NCBI GenBank assembly: GCA_030041475.1 | Contig: JASHNU010000079.1 | Span: 112,685-176,684, forward strand | Reading direction: 5' to 3' | DNA: 64,000 nucleotides | Source: Candidatus Sulfotelmatobacter sp. | GTDB lineage: Bacteria; Acidobacteriota; Terriglobia; Terriglobales; Acidobacteriaceae | In this document: piece after piece, positions 55,591 through 64,000 of the stretch | Numbering within the stretch: the first letter of the stretch is position 1 | Layout of the letters: every line of letters begins with the position of its first letter | Program-made: the position numbers and the translations under genes | Notes under the pieces: generated by a model | Seen by the model: only the letters and a program-made list of their open reading frames with translations | What the model was told of the DNA's origin: nothing | The model's database searches: none

Positions 55591-55805
55591 ACTCCGTTCT
55601 TCTGAACCTGCCTCCCCTGCAGAACTTTTTCGAGATTTGAATTACGTTTTTGTCAGTTCAAATGTGTTTCGCGACGCTTCGCCATGAACACACCTCACGG
55701 TGCACGAGCTTGCCTCGTTTGTGATATACAATCGCGCCAACTCTTGCTGAGAAGGCCGCTTCCCTTTTGCATCGCAGATCAAGGATGACAAGTCCGGAGG
55801 AAGCA

Positions 55806-56528
55806 ATGAACTGTAGAATCGTCAGGCTCGCTTCTCTGCTCCTTCTCGTGGCTGCCGCCATTGCCTCGCGACGCGAGGTGGAAGCACAAACCAGCACCAC
55901 ACCCTATCCCAGCATGGCCCCGGTCGATCAATACCTGATGGATCGCGACGCTGAGATCGCCATGGCCCGCACCGCCGCTCCGGACTCCATTTCGCACGAC
56001 GCAACCATCCTGGTCCTGGGCAGTCACGGTTATGAGAAGGCCGTCGAAGGCAAGAACGGATTCGTCTGTATCGTGGACCGCAGCTGGTCGAGCAGTTTCG
56101 ACGCCCCCGAGTTTTGGAATCCCAAAATCCGTGGTCCGGTCTGCGTTAACCCGGCCGCCGCCCGTTCCGTACTGCCAGCTACTTACCTGAGGGCAGAACT
56201 CGCGTTAGCCGGGGTCCCCAAGGCGCAGATCGCCGATCGCCTCAAGGCGGCTTACGCGAAGAAGGAACTGCCCGCGCTCGAGCCGGCCGCGATGAGCTAC
56301 ATGCTGTCGAAAGAGGCCTACCTCACCGACAGTCCCATCACCAAAGATGGAGCTCACTGCCTTGCCCACTTGATGTTCTACACTCCAATCATCGACGGCG
56401 CCACTTGGGGCGCCGACCTTCCCAAATCCCCAGTTCATCTCATATTCTCGGGCGGTCCGGAACCCTTCGAAGTGTTCATCTCTCTCGTGGGGAGGTGGTC
56501 CGACGGCTCGGACGCCCCTGTCCACTAG
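55806..56528 (+). CDS. Exported hypothetical protein
   Basis: 240 residues from ATG 55806 (MNCRIVRLASLLLLVAAAIA), with GGAGG upstream. Mature part contains ATILVLGSHGYEKAVEGKNGFVC and SMAPVDQYLMDRDAEIAMARTAAP. Cys residues in FVCIVD and GPVCVN could pair. No known motif. Not clearly part of the metal locus. Confidence 0.7.
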   Translation: MNCRIVRLASLLLLVAAAIASRREVEAQTSTTPYPSMAPVDQYLMDRDAEIAMARTAAPDSISHDATILVLGSHGYEKAVEGKNGFVCIVDRSWSSSFDAPEFWNPKIRGPVCVNPAAARSVLPATYLRAELALAGVPKAQIADRLKAAYAKKELPALEPAAMSYMLSKEAYLTDSPITKDGAHCLAHLMFYTPIIDGATWGADLPKSPVHLIFSGGPEPFEVFISLVGRWSDGSDAPVH

Positions 56529-56557
56529 CTGGCCGCCTCCGTGCCGGCGGCCGATCC

Positions 56558-56642
56558 CAGCCGCGCAGCGGCGAAACATGAAAGCCCGGCACGGCAGTGC
56601 CGGGTGGGAGCGAGCAAGCGAATGAGTCCCGTCAGGGACGCC
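56558..56642. repeat. REP-like three-hairpin element
   Basis: Three consecutive stems: GCCGCGCAGCGGC, CCCGGCACGGCAGTGCCGGG, and GTCCCGTCAGGGAC, linked by TGAAAG and variable spacer. The same architecture recurs at 63895. Confidence 0.75.
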
Positions 56643-56766
56643 ATGGCCGCGCCCCCAACTCATCCTCAACCCTACGCAAACCCACCTCCCACGCATTACA
56701 CTAATAAGTTGCACCCACTCCGGCCCCGCTCACCTGCGCCCGGATTCATTCCGAAGGATGGCCATC

Positions 56767-59604
56767 ATGTCTGTGAACAGTTTCAACACCCGCTCCACTC
56801 TTAAAGTCGGCACCAAGGAATACGAAATCTATCGCCTCGAAGCCCTCGACCAGCAAAGCATCTCTACCCAGCACCTGCCCTTTTCGCTGCGCATCCTACT
56901 CGAAAACCTGCTCCGCACCGAGGACGGCGGCAACGTCACCAAGGACGAAATCCGCGCACTTGCCGCCTGGAACAAGAACTCGAAGCCCGAGAAGGAAATT
57001 GCTTTCACCCCCAGCCGAGTCCTTCTGCAGGATTTCACCGGCGTTCCCTGCGTAGTCGATCTCGCCGCCATGCGTGACGCCATGAAGACCCTCGGTGGCG
57101 ACCCAGGCCTGATCAACCCGCTCCAGCCCGTCGAGCTCGTCATCGATCACTCCGTCCAGGTCGACGAATTCGGCTCGCCCAACGCCTTCGATATGAACGC
57201 CCTGCTCGAGTTCCAGCGCAATAAGGAGCGCTACTCGTTTCTCCGCTGGGGCCAGACCGGATTTCGCAATCTCGCCATCGTCCCCCCCGACACCGGCATC
57301 GTCCACCAGGTCAATCTCGAATATCTCGCCCGCGTCGTCTTCGTCCACGAACGGAACGGCGATCGAGCCACCAAACCCACTGCCTACCCCGACACGCTAG
57401 TCGGCACCGACAGCCATACTGTTATGGTCAACGGCCTGGGCGTGCTGGGATGGGGCGTGGGTGGCATCGAGGCCGAGGCCGCCATGCTCGGCCAGCCGGT
57501 CTCCATGCTGATTCCGCTGGTGGTCGGAGTAAAGTTGACTGGACGGTTGAGAGAGGGAGCGACCGCGACCGACCTCGTCCTCACGATCACCGAAATGCTG
57601 CGCAAGCATGGCGTGGTCGGCAAGTTCGTCGAATATTTCGGGCCCGGCCTACGCGATCTTCCGCTCGCCGATCGTGCCACGATTGCTAACATGGCGCCCG
57701 AATACGGCGCGACCTGCGGCATTTTCCCCATCGACAAAGAAAGTCTCCGCTACCTGCGCCTCACTGGCCGCAGCGATGAACAGATCGCGCTCGTCGAGGC
57801 TTACGCCCGCGCGCAGGGACTCTTCCACGACGAAAAAACTCCCGAAGCCGAATATTCTGAACTGCTCACGCTCGATCTCGCCACCGTCGAGCCCAGCCTC
57901 GCCGGCCCGAAGCGCCCGCAGGATCGCGTCGTCCTCTCGCAAGCCGCGGAATCGTTCCACAAAGCCCTGCCTTCGCTGATCAAGCCAAAATCCGCCAACA
58001 CGACGGGTGCACCACTCAAGCCCGCTTTTGGCTTGAGTGGGTCGGGAAGCTTCAGCACAGCCAAGACCTGGGAGACTGAGGGCGGCAGCCCCGCCGCCAT
58101 CGGAGTTGAAGATCCCAACGACCACGAGCACGTGTCCGCCTCGGTGAAAGATTCGCTCCAGCACGGCAGCGTCGTCATCGCCGCCATCACTTCCTGCACC
58201 AACACGTCGAATCCTTTCGTCCTCATCGGCGCCGGACTCCTCGCCAAGAAAGCGGTCGAAAAAGGCCTGACTGTTCCGCCGTGGGTCAAGACATCTCTCG
58301 CTCCCGGATCGAAAGTCGTCCGCGACTACCTTGAAAACGCCGGACTGATGCCCTATCTCGAGAAACTGAAATTCCATCTCGTCGGTTACGGCTGCACGAC
58401 CTGCATCGGCAACTCCGGTCCTCTTCCTGAAGAAGTTTCGAAAGCCATCGACGAAAAAGAACTGGTCGTCGCCAGCGTGCTCAGTGGCAATCGCAATTTC
58501 GAGGGCCGCATCAACTCCGAAGTCCGCGCCAACTACCTGATGTCGCCACCGCTGGTCGTCGCCTTCGCGCTCGCCGGACGCATCGACACCGACCTGCGCA
58601 AAGACCCGCTCGGCAAAGACCGCGAGGGCAAGCCCGTCTACCTCGCCGACATCTGGCCTTCATCGCGCGAAATCGAAGAGACCATGCAGCAGTCCATCTC
58701 CTCCGAAATGTTCACCAAGTCCTACGGCGAAGTTTTCGAAGGCGACGAGCGCTGGCGCGGCATCGTTGTGCCCAAGGGCGAGACCTACAACTGGGAGAAA
58801 GATTCCACCTACATTCGCCGCGCACCGTACTTCGACGACATGGCCGTGAAACCCGCACCCGTGGCCGAAATCAAGAAAGCCCGCGTGCTTGCCGTTCTCG
58901 GCGACAGCGTCACTACTGACCACATTTCTCCCGCCGGCTCCATCAAGAAAGACAGCCCGGCCGGAAAATATCTGCAGGAGCACGGCGTCAAGCCCGCCGA
59001 CTTCAACTCCTACGGCTCGCGTCGCGGCAATCACGAAGTCATGGTGCGCGGCACCTTCGCCAACGTCCGCCTGCGCAACAAGCTGGTCGCGACCGAAGGC
59101 GGATTCACCCGCCATCTTCCGACCAACACCGAAATGTCGATCTTCGACGCCAGCGAGAAGTACCGCGCCGACGGCATCCCGCTTTTGGTTTTAGCAGGGA
59201 AAGAATACGGCTCCGGATCATCCCGCGACTGGGCCGCGAAAGGCCCGGCGCTGCTCGGCGTGCGCGCCGTCGTCGCCGAAAGCTACGAGCGCATTCACCG
59301 CTCGAACCTGGTCGGCATGGGCATTCTCCCGCTGCAATTCCCCGCAGGCCACAACGCCGAATCGCTCAAGCTCTCGGGCGAAGAAACGTTCGACATCAGC
59401 GGCATCCGCGACCTGATCGAGCACTACGCCCCCGGCCGCACGGTGAGGGTGAAGGCGACGGCGAAGGGAAGAGATCCGGTAGAGTTCGATGCCGTCGTCC
59501 GCATCGACACGCCGCAGGAAGCGCTTTACTACGCCAACGGCGGAATTCTTCAGTACGTGCTGCGCCAGCTGCTGGCAACCAAGCCGCAAACGGTGGGGGT
59601 GTAG
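56767..59604 (+). CDS. acnA: Aconitate hydratase
   Basis: Isomerises citrate to isocitrate in the TCA cycle. The AcnA/IRP-type enzyme, 945 residues from ATG 56767 ([10 protein letters not shown]), shows [19 protein letters not shown] near residue 215, the iron-sulfur Cys in [10 protein letters not shown] and [12 protein letters not shown], and [13 protein letters not shown] near the C-terminus. AAGGA upstream fits ATG 56767 rather than the track's 56758. Single gene; a REP-like element lies upstream. Confidence 0.97.
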   Translation: MSVNSFNTRSTLKVGTKEYEIYRLEALDQQSISTQHLPFSLRILLENLLRTEDGGNVTKDEIRALAAWNKNSKPEKEIAFTPSRVLLQDFTGVPCVVDLAAMRDAMKTLGGDPGLINPLQPVELVIDHSVQVDEFGSPNAFDMNALLEFQRNKERYSFLRWGQTGFRNLAIVPPDTGIVHQVNLEYLARVVFVHERNGDRATKPTAYPDTLVGTDSHTVMVNGLGVLGWGVGGIEAEAAMLGQPVSMLIPLVVGVKLTGRLREGATATDLVLTITEMLRKHGVVGKFVEYFGPGLRDLPLADRATIANMAPEYGATCGIFPIDKESLRYLRLTGRSDEQIALVEAYARAQGLFHDEKTPEAEYSELLTLDLATVEPSLAGPKRPQDRVVLSQAAESFHKALPSLIKPKSANTTGAPLKPAFGLSGSGSFSTAKTWETEGGSPAAIGVEDPNDHEHVSASVKDSLQHGSVVIAAITSCTNTSNPFVLIGAGLLAKKAVEKGLTVPPWVKTSLAPGSKVVRDYLENAGLMPYLEKLKFHLVGYGCTTCIGNSGPLPEEVSKAIDEKELVVASVLSGNRNFEGRINSEVRANYLMSPPLVVAFALAGRIDTDLRKDPLGKDREGKPVYLADIWPSSREIEETMQQSISSEMFTKSYGEVFEGDERWRGIVVPKGETYNWEKDSTYIRRAPYFDDMAVKPAPVAEIKKARVLAVLGDSVTTDHISPAGSIKKDSPAGKYLQEHGVKPADFNSYGSRRGNHEVMVRGTFANVRLRNKLVATEGGFTRHLPTNTEMSIFDASEKYRADGIPLLVLAGKEYGSGSSRDWAAKGPALLGVRAVVAESYERIHRSNLVGMGILPLQFPAGHNAESLKLSGEETFDISGIRDLIEHYAPGRTVRVKATAKGRDPVEFDAVVRIDTPQEALYYANGGILQYVLRQLLATKPQTVGV

Positions 59605-59876
59605 AGGGGTATTAGGACGGGTGCCCGGCCATAACTGAATCTTTTTCTCCCACTTGCTCCCATCTTTCGTCTTGCACAACCCGCGTTCCTCGCAGTGGCA
59701 AGTTCTGACTGCGGGCCCCACTCTGGGCCAGTTACACACCGCATCTAGTAGACTGCTTGGAACCAAATCAGTGCGACATACAGAAGGAATGTGACTAACT
59801 AGCTCGACAACGTTGACAGCCTGTCGCCGATTGGGTTAACTACTTCGATGATTGAAGCTAGCCAAGGTGGGGTTGT

Positions 59877-60209
59877 ATGCGGACAGTTAGCAAGTTCGCC
59901 ATCGCCGGCGCGATCATAGGCCTAGTCCCGCTAAGCTCCCCGTTATTGGTTCTGCTCGAAATAGCTATGGTCTACCGTCTCTCCCGTATCCACGGCAAGC
60001 ATTTGAGCATCTCGGAATTGGGCGTCGTCCGGACTCTCATTGTCAGTGCCGCCGTAATGCTACACGCTGTACTTAGAGCGATCTTTGACTTCCCTCTAGG
60101 CTGGTTGTTGAAGCCTGTTATTGCTGTCATTGATTTCCTTTTCATCTTCGCTCTGGGGAGCCTGGCGAACTGGTACTTCGAGGAAAACCCGAAAGGGGCG
60201 CAGCCCTAG
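59877..60209 (+). CDS. Small membrane protein, 110 aa, unknown
   Basis: Three or four hydrophobic segments (IAGAIIGLVPLSSPLLVLLEIAMVY, TLIVSAAVMLHAVLRAIF, FPLGWLLKPVIAVIDFLFIFALGSLANWYF) between short charged loops. Codon use is less G/C-biased than in acnA, possibly recently acquired or poorly expressed. It lies in the acnA-porin spacer; 59605-59876 before it shows no gene. Family not recognised. Confidence 0.55.
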   Translation: MRTVSKFAIAGAIIGLVPLSSPLLVLLEIAMVYRLSRIHGKHLSISELGVVRTLIVSAAVMLHAVLRAIFDFPLGWLLKPVIAVIDFLFIFALGSLANWYFEENPKGAQP

Positions 60210-60272
60210 CTCCGACTTGTCGTCCTGCGCCAACTTCTGGCGGTGGAAGTGTAAACCTATTCGTGGTCGCCC

Positions 60273-61802
60273 CTAGAACTCCACGTGCAGCCGGAACGTC
60301 GGCACCACCACCGGGCCGCGGTCGCGGTTGTATCCAGGATTGTTGATGTGCTGCACGCCCGGTGCCACATAAATCCCGCGCCATAGGTGCGCCGTGTAAT
60401 AGGTCTCGAGAATATTTTCGCGCCCGTAGTTCAGGCCGCCATCGCCCAGCAGAAATCCGATTCCGCCATCGGCAAGATAATTCTGGTGATCCTTCTTGAT
60501 GCCGTTGGTCACAAACGCCACGCCAGCTCGGTCCTGCTTGCGATGCCACCACGCTCCGGCCGCGCCCACGCCGGTCGCGAAAGTCAGATCATCTTCCGTG
60601 TAGGCAAACGATTCCGTCTTGCCGTTGTCCCATCCGAATCGCCCGAACGCCGTCAGATAGTGCGTGAGATTCTGCTCCATATTCACGCCGAATCCGTACT
60701 TGTGCGTCATGCGCCACGGATGCTCGTCAATGTTGGGCGTCGTGCCCTCCTCGGCGGCCTCGATGATCTGCTCACGGTACACGCCCATGTTTGCCGTGTT
60801 GATGTACGCCAACAGGCGCACCACGCCGGCTTTTTTCGGGATGAACCCGTGCCGCAGTTCATATTCCAGATTTTCCCCACGTGCCTGCCACGGCCTCCAA
60901 ACCAGGTCGATTCCGTTGGGCAGGATCGGCATCAGGCCCAGCGCAAACCGTAGCCCCCAGTTGCGGTCCTCGAAGTCCGCCATCGCGCCCACGGTGTAGC
61001 CACGGGTGTCAGCCGCGTAATCCCACGCGCCGTTGTTGTCGGTCGTCCAGTTGATGAACTGCAGGTGCGTGTCGGTGCCGACCGAATTAACATCGAAGAA
61101 ATCCGGCAGGCTGAACTTGCCGAAACGGACCTCCAGCCGGCGCCGCGGCAACTCTTCGAACAGCGACCAGTAATTGCGTTGGTTTTCGATCTTGTCCTTG
61201 CTCAGCGCAATTACCTCGTGCAATTCGCCACGCCCCAGATACGGCGCTTTGCTGAGCAACGGGTTGCGCACAATGTCCAGATCCGTATTACCGGCCAGGC
61301 CGAATCCCTGGCTCAGAGCCGCTCCGCCGGCTTCTTCCACATCCACCAGAAGCTCGAACGAATTGTTGAGTCGCACGCCGGTGTACATCGTCAGCACACG
61401 GGAGGTCGCTTTTTCGTAATTCGGGCTCAGGCTGTGTGGCCCGCTGTAAAGCGCGGGGTAGTCAGCGTGCGTTTGAAAAATGAAATTTGCCTGGCCCGAG
61501 AACCAAAAGCGCGAGTCCTTGAGGTGAGGCAGCATCGCCTGTGTGTCGTCGGGCGGCGGCGGATCGGCCAGCGCCAAAGTGCTCGAGTCGGGGGAATTCT
61601 GCAGTGCCGGGACTGTTGCCGGCGGGGTCTCCGTTTGCTGCGCAAATCCAGGAGTCGCAAACGCGGAAACGGCGACAATCAGGACGGCTAGGGCCGCGGC
61701 CAGCGCCGGCAGCCGCCGATTCCGGCCGTGAACGCCATGCCCGCGCCGCAGGGTGCCCACGTAAGCCCCGTCGACGATATTGAAAATGAATTTCAATTTC
61801 AT
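60273..61802 (-). CDS. OprB-like carbohydrate-selective-type porin
   Basis: Outer-membrane beta-barrel of about 509 residues from ATG 61802 (MKLKFIFNIVDG), with a late signal-like segment (LPALAAALAVLIVAVSAFATPGFA) and amphipathic strands such as FWFSGQANFIFQTHADYPAL, ending in FRLHVEF with a C-terminal Phe. It resembles OprB-type porins. The shared TTAAC box 141 bp upstream links it to the DtxR-like regulator and suggests metal rather than sugar uptake, as MnoP does with MntH in Bradyrhizobium; that is inference. Confidence 0.8.
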   Translation of the reverse strand: MKLKFIFNIVDGAYVGTLRRGHGVHGRNRRLPALAAALAVLIVAVSAFATPGFAQQTETPPATVPALQNSPDSSTLALADPPPPDDTQAMLPHLKDSRFWFSGQANFIFQTHADYPALYSGPHSLSPNYEKATSRVLTMYTGVRLNNSFELLVDVEEAGGAALSQGFGLAGNTDLDIVRNPLLSKAPYLGRGELHEVIALSKDKIENQRNYWSLFEELPRRRLEVRFGKFSLPDFFDVNSVGTDTHLQFINWTTDNNGAWDYAADTRGYTVGAMADFEDRNWGLRFALGLMPILPNGIDLVWRPWQARGENLEYELRHGFIPKKAGVVRLLAYINTANMGVYREQIIEAAEEGTTPNIDEHPWRMTHKYGFGVNMEQNLTHYLTAFGRFGWDNGKTESFAYTEDDLTFATGVGAAGAWWHRKQDRAGVAFVTNGIKKDHQNYLADGGIGFLLGDGGLNYGRENILETYYTAHLWRGIYVAPGVQHINNPGYNRDRGPVVVPTFRLHVEF

Positions 61803-61926
61803 GTCCCTGCGGTACGCCTGCAGCACAGGCGCTCTGCACCCCGCATCACTCCCGCATGTGATCCCCGTCACGCTCTAATACATCCCCGGCAGGCTGTCGC
61901 ACTCAAATTCCGCGTGATTTAGCTAT

Positions 61927-61956
61927 AGCATACTTTACACTATTAACTATAGTTAA
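61927..61956 (-). promoter_or_regulatory. TTAACTATAGTTAA box and -10 of the porin gene
   Basis: Perfect 14-bp palindrome TTAACTATAGTTAA (61943-61956). On the minus strand TAACTA (61955-61950), 17-bp spacer, then TATGCT (61932-61927): the same arrangement as ahead of the Nramp-like gene. Confidence 0.75.
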
Positions 61957-62113
61957 GCCACTGCTGGGTAAAACTTTCGCTTCGGTGGACCAACAGCCTA
62001 CCCCGAAATGATTACGGGACTGTTACAACTCCGAGGGGAAAAACACCAAGGCCTGCATCACGCTTCCTCGCACAACCGATGGCGCTGGCGCTCCCAAGCC
62101 CCTTTGTTATATG

Positions 62114-62130
62114 ATACCCCCCTAGGGTAT
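62114..62130. promoter_or_regulatory. Operator-like palindrome with C tract ahead of the RcnR/CsoR-like gene
   Basis: ATACCC-CCCTA-GGGTAT with an inner CCCTAGGG palindrome. RcnR, FrmR and CsoR proteins bind G/C-tract sites of this type, so autoregulation of the gene 32 bp downstream is likely. Confidence 0.65.
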
Positions 62131-62161
62131 ATGTCAAGCGGAAAACGCGAGGTCTAACGCC

Positions 62162-62452
62162 GTGCACAACCCGAAATCGCCGCAAGTCTCCAAAGAAAAA
62201 CAGAAGCTGCTCTCCCGCATCAAGCGTCTCGGTGGTCAGATCACCGCGGTCGAGCGCGCCGTCGCCGAAGGTGACGAATGCGCCGACATTCTCATGCTGC
62301 TCGCTGCCATCCGCGGCGGCGTCAACAGCCTCATGGCCGAAATTCTCGAGGACCACATCCGCCTGCACATCACTCATCCCCACCGCGCACCAGACTCGCC
62401 CGAAGAACTCACCGAGGACTTGATCTCGCTCGTCCGCGCCTACTTGAAATGA
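62162..62452 (+). CDS. RcnR/FrmR/CsoR-family metal or formaldehyde sensor
   Basis: 96 residues, all-helical: KQKLLSRIKRLGGQITAVERAVAEGDECADILMLLAAIRGG with the conserved Cys near residue 40, then MAEILEDHIRLHITH with His in place of the second CsoR Cys. This Cys-His-His pattern resembles RcnR/FrmR rather than copper CsoR, so Ni/Co or formaldehyde are possible inducers. Start at GTG 62162. The regulated transporter or detoxification gene is not adjacent; purD follows on the same strand at 62517. Confidence 0.85.
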   Translation: MHNPKSPQVSKEKQKLLSRIKRLGGQITAVERAVAEGDECADILMLLAAIRGGVNSLMAEILEDHIRLHITHPHRAPDSPEELTEDLISLVRAYLK

Positions 62453-62516
62453 GGATCTGCCCGTTCCGTCGTTTGACAGCCCTCCTCATCAACCCCTACC
62501 CTAATTTTTCTGGCTT

Positions 62517-63788
62517 ATGAAAGTTCTGGTCTTAGGCGGAGGCGGGCGCGAACACGCCCTGGTTTGGAAGCTGCGCCAGTCGTCGCGCATTTCGCAACTC
62601 TACTGCGCACCCGGCAACGGCGGCATCGCCGAAGACGCGGAATGCCTGCCCGCCGATCTCAAAGATATCAACTCTATCGTCAGCCTGGCCACGCGGCTCG
62701 CTCCCGACCTCACCGTCATCGGTCCCGAACTTCCCCTGAATCTCGGTGTGGTCGACGAATTCACTCGTCGGGGCTGGCCTGTCTTCGGCCCCACGCAGGC
62801 CGCCGCGCGCCTCGAGTCGAGCAAGAGCTTCGCCAAAGAATTTCTTCAGCGTCATCGCATCCCAACCGCCCACTTCGCCATTTGCGATTCCATTGACCAG
62901 GTCCGTTCCGCCCTCGGACATTTTCACGCGCCCGTCGTCGTCAAGGCCGACGGCCTCGCCGCCGGCAAAGGCGTCGTCATCGCAAAAACTAAGGAAGAAG
63001 CCGCCCGCGTCGCCGCCGAAATGCTCAGCGGAAAGATGCTCGGCGACGCCGGATCGCGCATCGTCCTCGAAGAATGTCTCAAAGGCGACGAGCTTTCCTT
63101 CCTACTCTTCAGCGACGGCGAGCGCGTCGCGCCCCTCGTGGCCGCGCAGGACCATAAGCGCGTTGGCGACGGCGACACCGGTCCCAACACCGGCGGCATG
63201 GGCGCCTACTCCACGGCCGACATCATCGACGACCAGATGCGCGACTGGCTCGTACACCACATCGCTCAGCCCGTCGTCACCGGGATGAAGGCCGAAGGCG
63301 CCGAGTTCAAAGGCGTGCTCTATTGCGGCCTGATGATGACGGCGCGCGGGCCGATGGTGCTCGAGTTCAACTGCCGCTTCGGCGATCCCGAAGCACAGCC
63401 GATTCTGATGCGTCTGGAAAGCGATCTGGTCGAGGCGCTCGAAGCCTCGATCGCCGGCCGCGTGAGCGACGGCGACTTCAGGTGGTCGCCCGACGCCAGT
63501 GTCTGCGTGGTCATGGCCTCCGGCGGATATCCCGGCACATTCGCCGTCGGCAAACGCATCGATGGTCTCGACGAAGCAGCCAAAGTGGATGGCGTCAAGG
63601 TCTTTCACGCCGGAACCACAAGGCGCGACGGCGCCTTCTATACTTCCGGGGGCCGAGTGTTAGGAGTGACCGCTCGTGCACGTGATCTTGAAACGGCCCT
63701 CGATCGCGCTTATGCCGCCTGCGCGAAGATTAGCTTCGAGGGCGCGCATTATAGGAAAGACATCGGCGCCCGTGCGTTGAAGAGGTAA
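62517..63788 (+). CDS. purD: Phosphoribosylamine-glycine ligase
   Basis: Second step of purine synthesis. 423 residues: MKVLVLGGGGREHAL at the N-terminus, the ATP-grasp motifs (VVKADGLAAGKGV near residue 139; GGMGAYST near residue 223; MVLEFNCRFGDPEAQPIL near residue 280). The C-terminus FEGAHYRKDIGARAL is complete. 64 bp after the regulator gene. Confidence 0.96.
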   Translation: MKVLVLGGGGREHALVWKLRQSSRISQLYCAPGNGGIAEDAECLPADLKDINSIVSLATRLAPDLTVIGPELPLNLGVVDEFTRRGWPVFGPTQAAARLESSKSFAKEFLQRHRIPTAHFAICDSIDQVRSALGHFHAPVVVKADGLAAGKGVVIAKTKEEAARVAAEMLSGKMLGDAGSRIVLEECLKGDELSFLLFSDGERVAPLVAAQDHKRVGDGDTGPNTGGMGAYSTADIIDDQMRDWLVHHIAQPVVTGMKAEGAEFKGVLYCGLMMTARGPMVLEFNCRFGDPEAQPILMRLESDLVEALEASIAGRVSDGDFRWSPDASVCVVMASGGYPGTFAVGKRIDGLDEAAKVDGVKVFHAGTTRRDGAFYTSGGRVLGVTARARDLETALDRAYAACAKISFEGAHYRKDIGARALKR

Positions 63789-63894
63789 GCAGCAGAGATT
63801 TCGACGATCCAGTCGCACAGGAATCTTTGTCGAGGCGGCAGGACATGGGAAACGGGCTTATGGGGAACGCCTTCCCCATCCCCGGTCAAACTAC

Positions 63895-63978
63895 AGCCGC
63901 GAAGCGGCGAGATGTGAAAGCCCGGCACGGCAGTGCCGGGTCGATGTCGTAAGAACACATAAGTCCCGTAGGGACGTT
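63895..63978. repeat. REP-like three-hairpin element, second full copy
   Basis: GCCGCGAAGCGGC, CCCGGCACGGCAGTGCCGGG and GTCCCGTAGGGAC in the same order and spacing as 56558. The 211-bp tail of the window (63789-64000) shows no gene. Confidence 0.75.
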
Positions 63979-64000
63979 ACATCCCTCAAGGAAGATAAAT

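Overview
The window looks like a chromosomal segment of an acidobacterium (Acidobacteriota, Terriglobia/Korobacter-like). The reasons are high GC, a complete lipid A/heptose/Kdo gene set that implies a Gram-negative outer membrane, acidobacterial-type secreted TPR and carboxypeptidase-regulatory-like proteins, and many short palindromic intergenic repeats. This placement is inference from gene content, with no rRNA or marker alignment. I saw no rRNA or tRNA gene, CRISPR array, integrase or insertion sequence. Most of the window is housekeeping, with a few unusual loci.

Layout. 0-5 kb (minus): GDP-mannose genes manA-manC-phosphohexomutase (cut by the window edge), then coaD overlapping aspC. 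5-10 kb: recA, a kinase-HEAT protein with an HRN motif in place of HRD, and a large two-domain ThyX-like protein. 10-20 kb (plus): fabG, acetyltransferases, dienelactone hydrolase, XRE regulator, purH, TPR protein, dGTPase and a fragment of an outer-membrane protein gene. 20-28.7 kb: M20 peptidase, OmpA-like protein, a response regulator/zinc-ribbon/PilZ/PilZ cluster, MgtC-DUF4010 membrane protein, TPR protein, isoprenylcysteine methyltransferase-like protein. 28.8-33.9 kb (minus): compact operon waaA-lpxK-hldE1-hldC-waaC for Kdo, lipid A and inner-core heptose. 34-46 kb: gatB, Tat-exported GH1 glycosidase, a TonB-like gene broken by an in-frame TAG, a peroxiredoxin with an in-frame TGA at its catalytic cysteine, 3-methyladenine glycosylase and several secreted proteins. 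46-53 kb: panC and panB, an AbrB/PIN toxin-antitoxin pair, deoxynucleoside kinase, polysaccharide deacetylase, hemL. 53-64 kb: DtxR/MntR-like regulator, Nramp-like transporter, aconitase, OprB-like porin, RcnR/CsoR-like regulator, purD.

Main observations. (1) The Bcp-type peroxiredoxin at 41259-41732 has TGA exactly where the peroxidatic Cys belongs, encodes no Cys at all, and carries a 6-bp stem with a GUU loop at bacterial-SECIS distance: a strong selenoprotein candidate. (2) The DtxR-like regulator, the Nramp-like transporter and the porin share a TTAAC-N4-GTTAA box placed in exactly the same register relative to a -10 hexamer. This suggests a three-gene, two-membrane metal-uptake regulon. 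(3) The toxin-antitoxin promoter carries four alternating GTAAGA/TCTTAC half-sites at exact 19-bp steps. (4) Several genes begin exactly 6 nt after a -10 hexamer, which suggests leaderless transcription; two of them are divergent and separated by only 20 bp.
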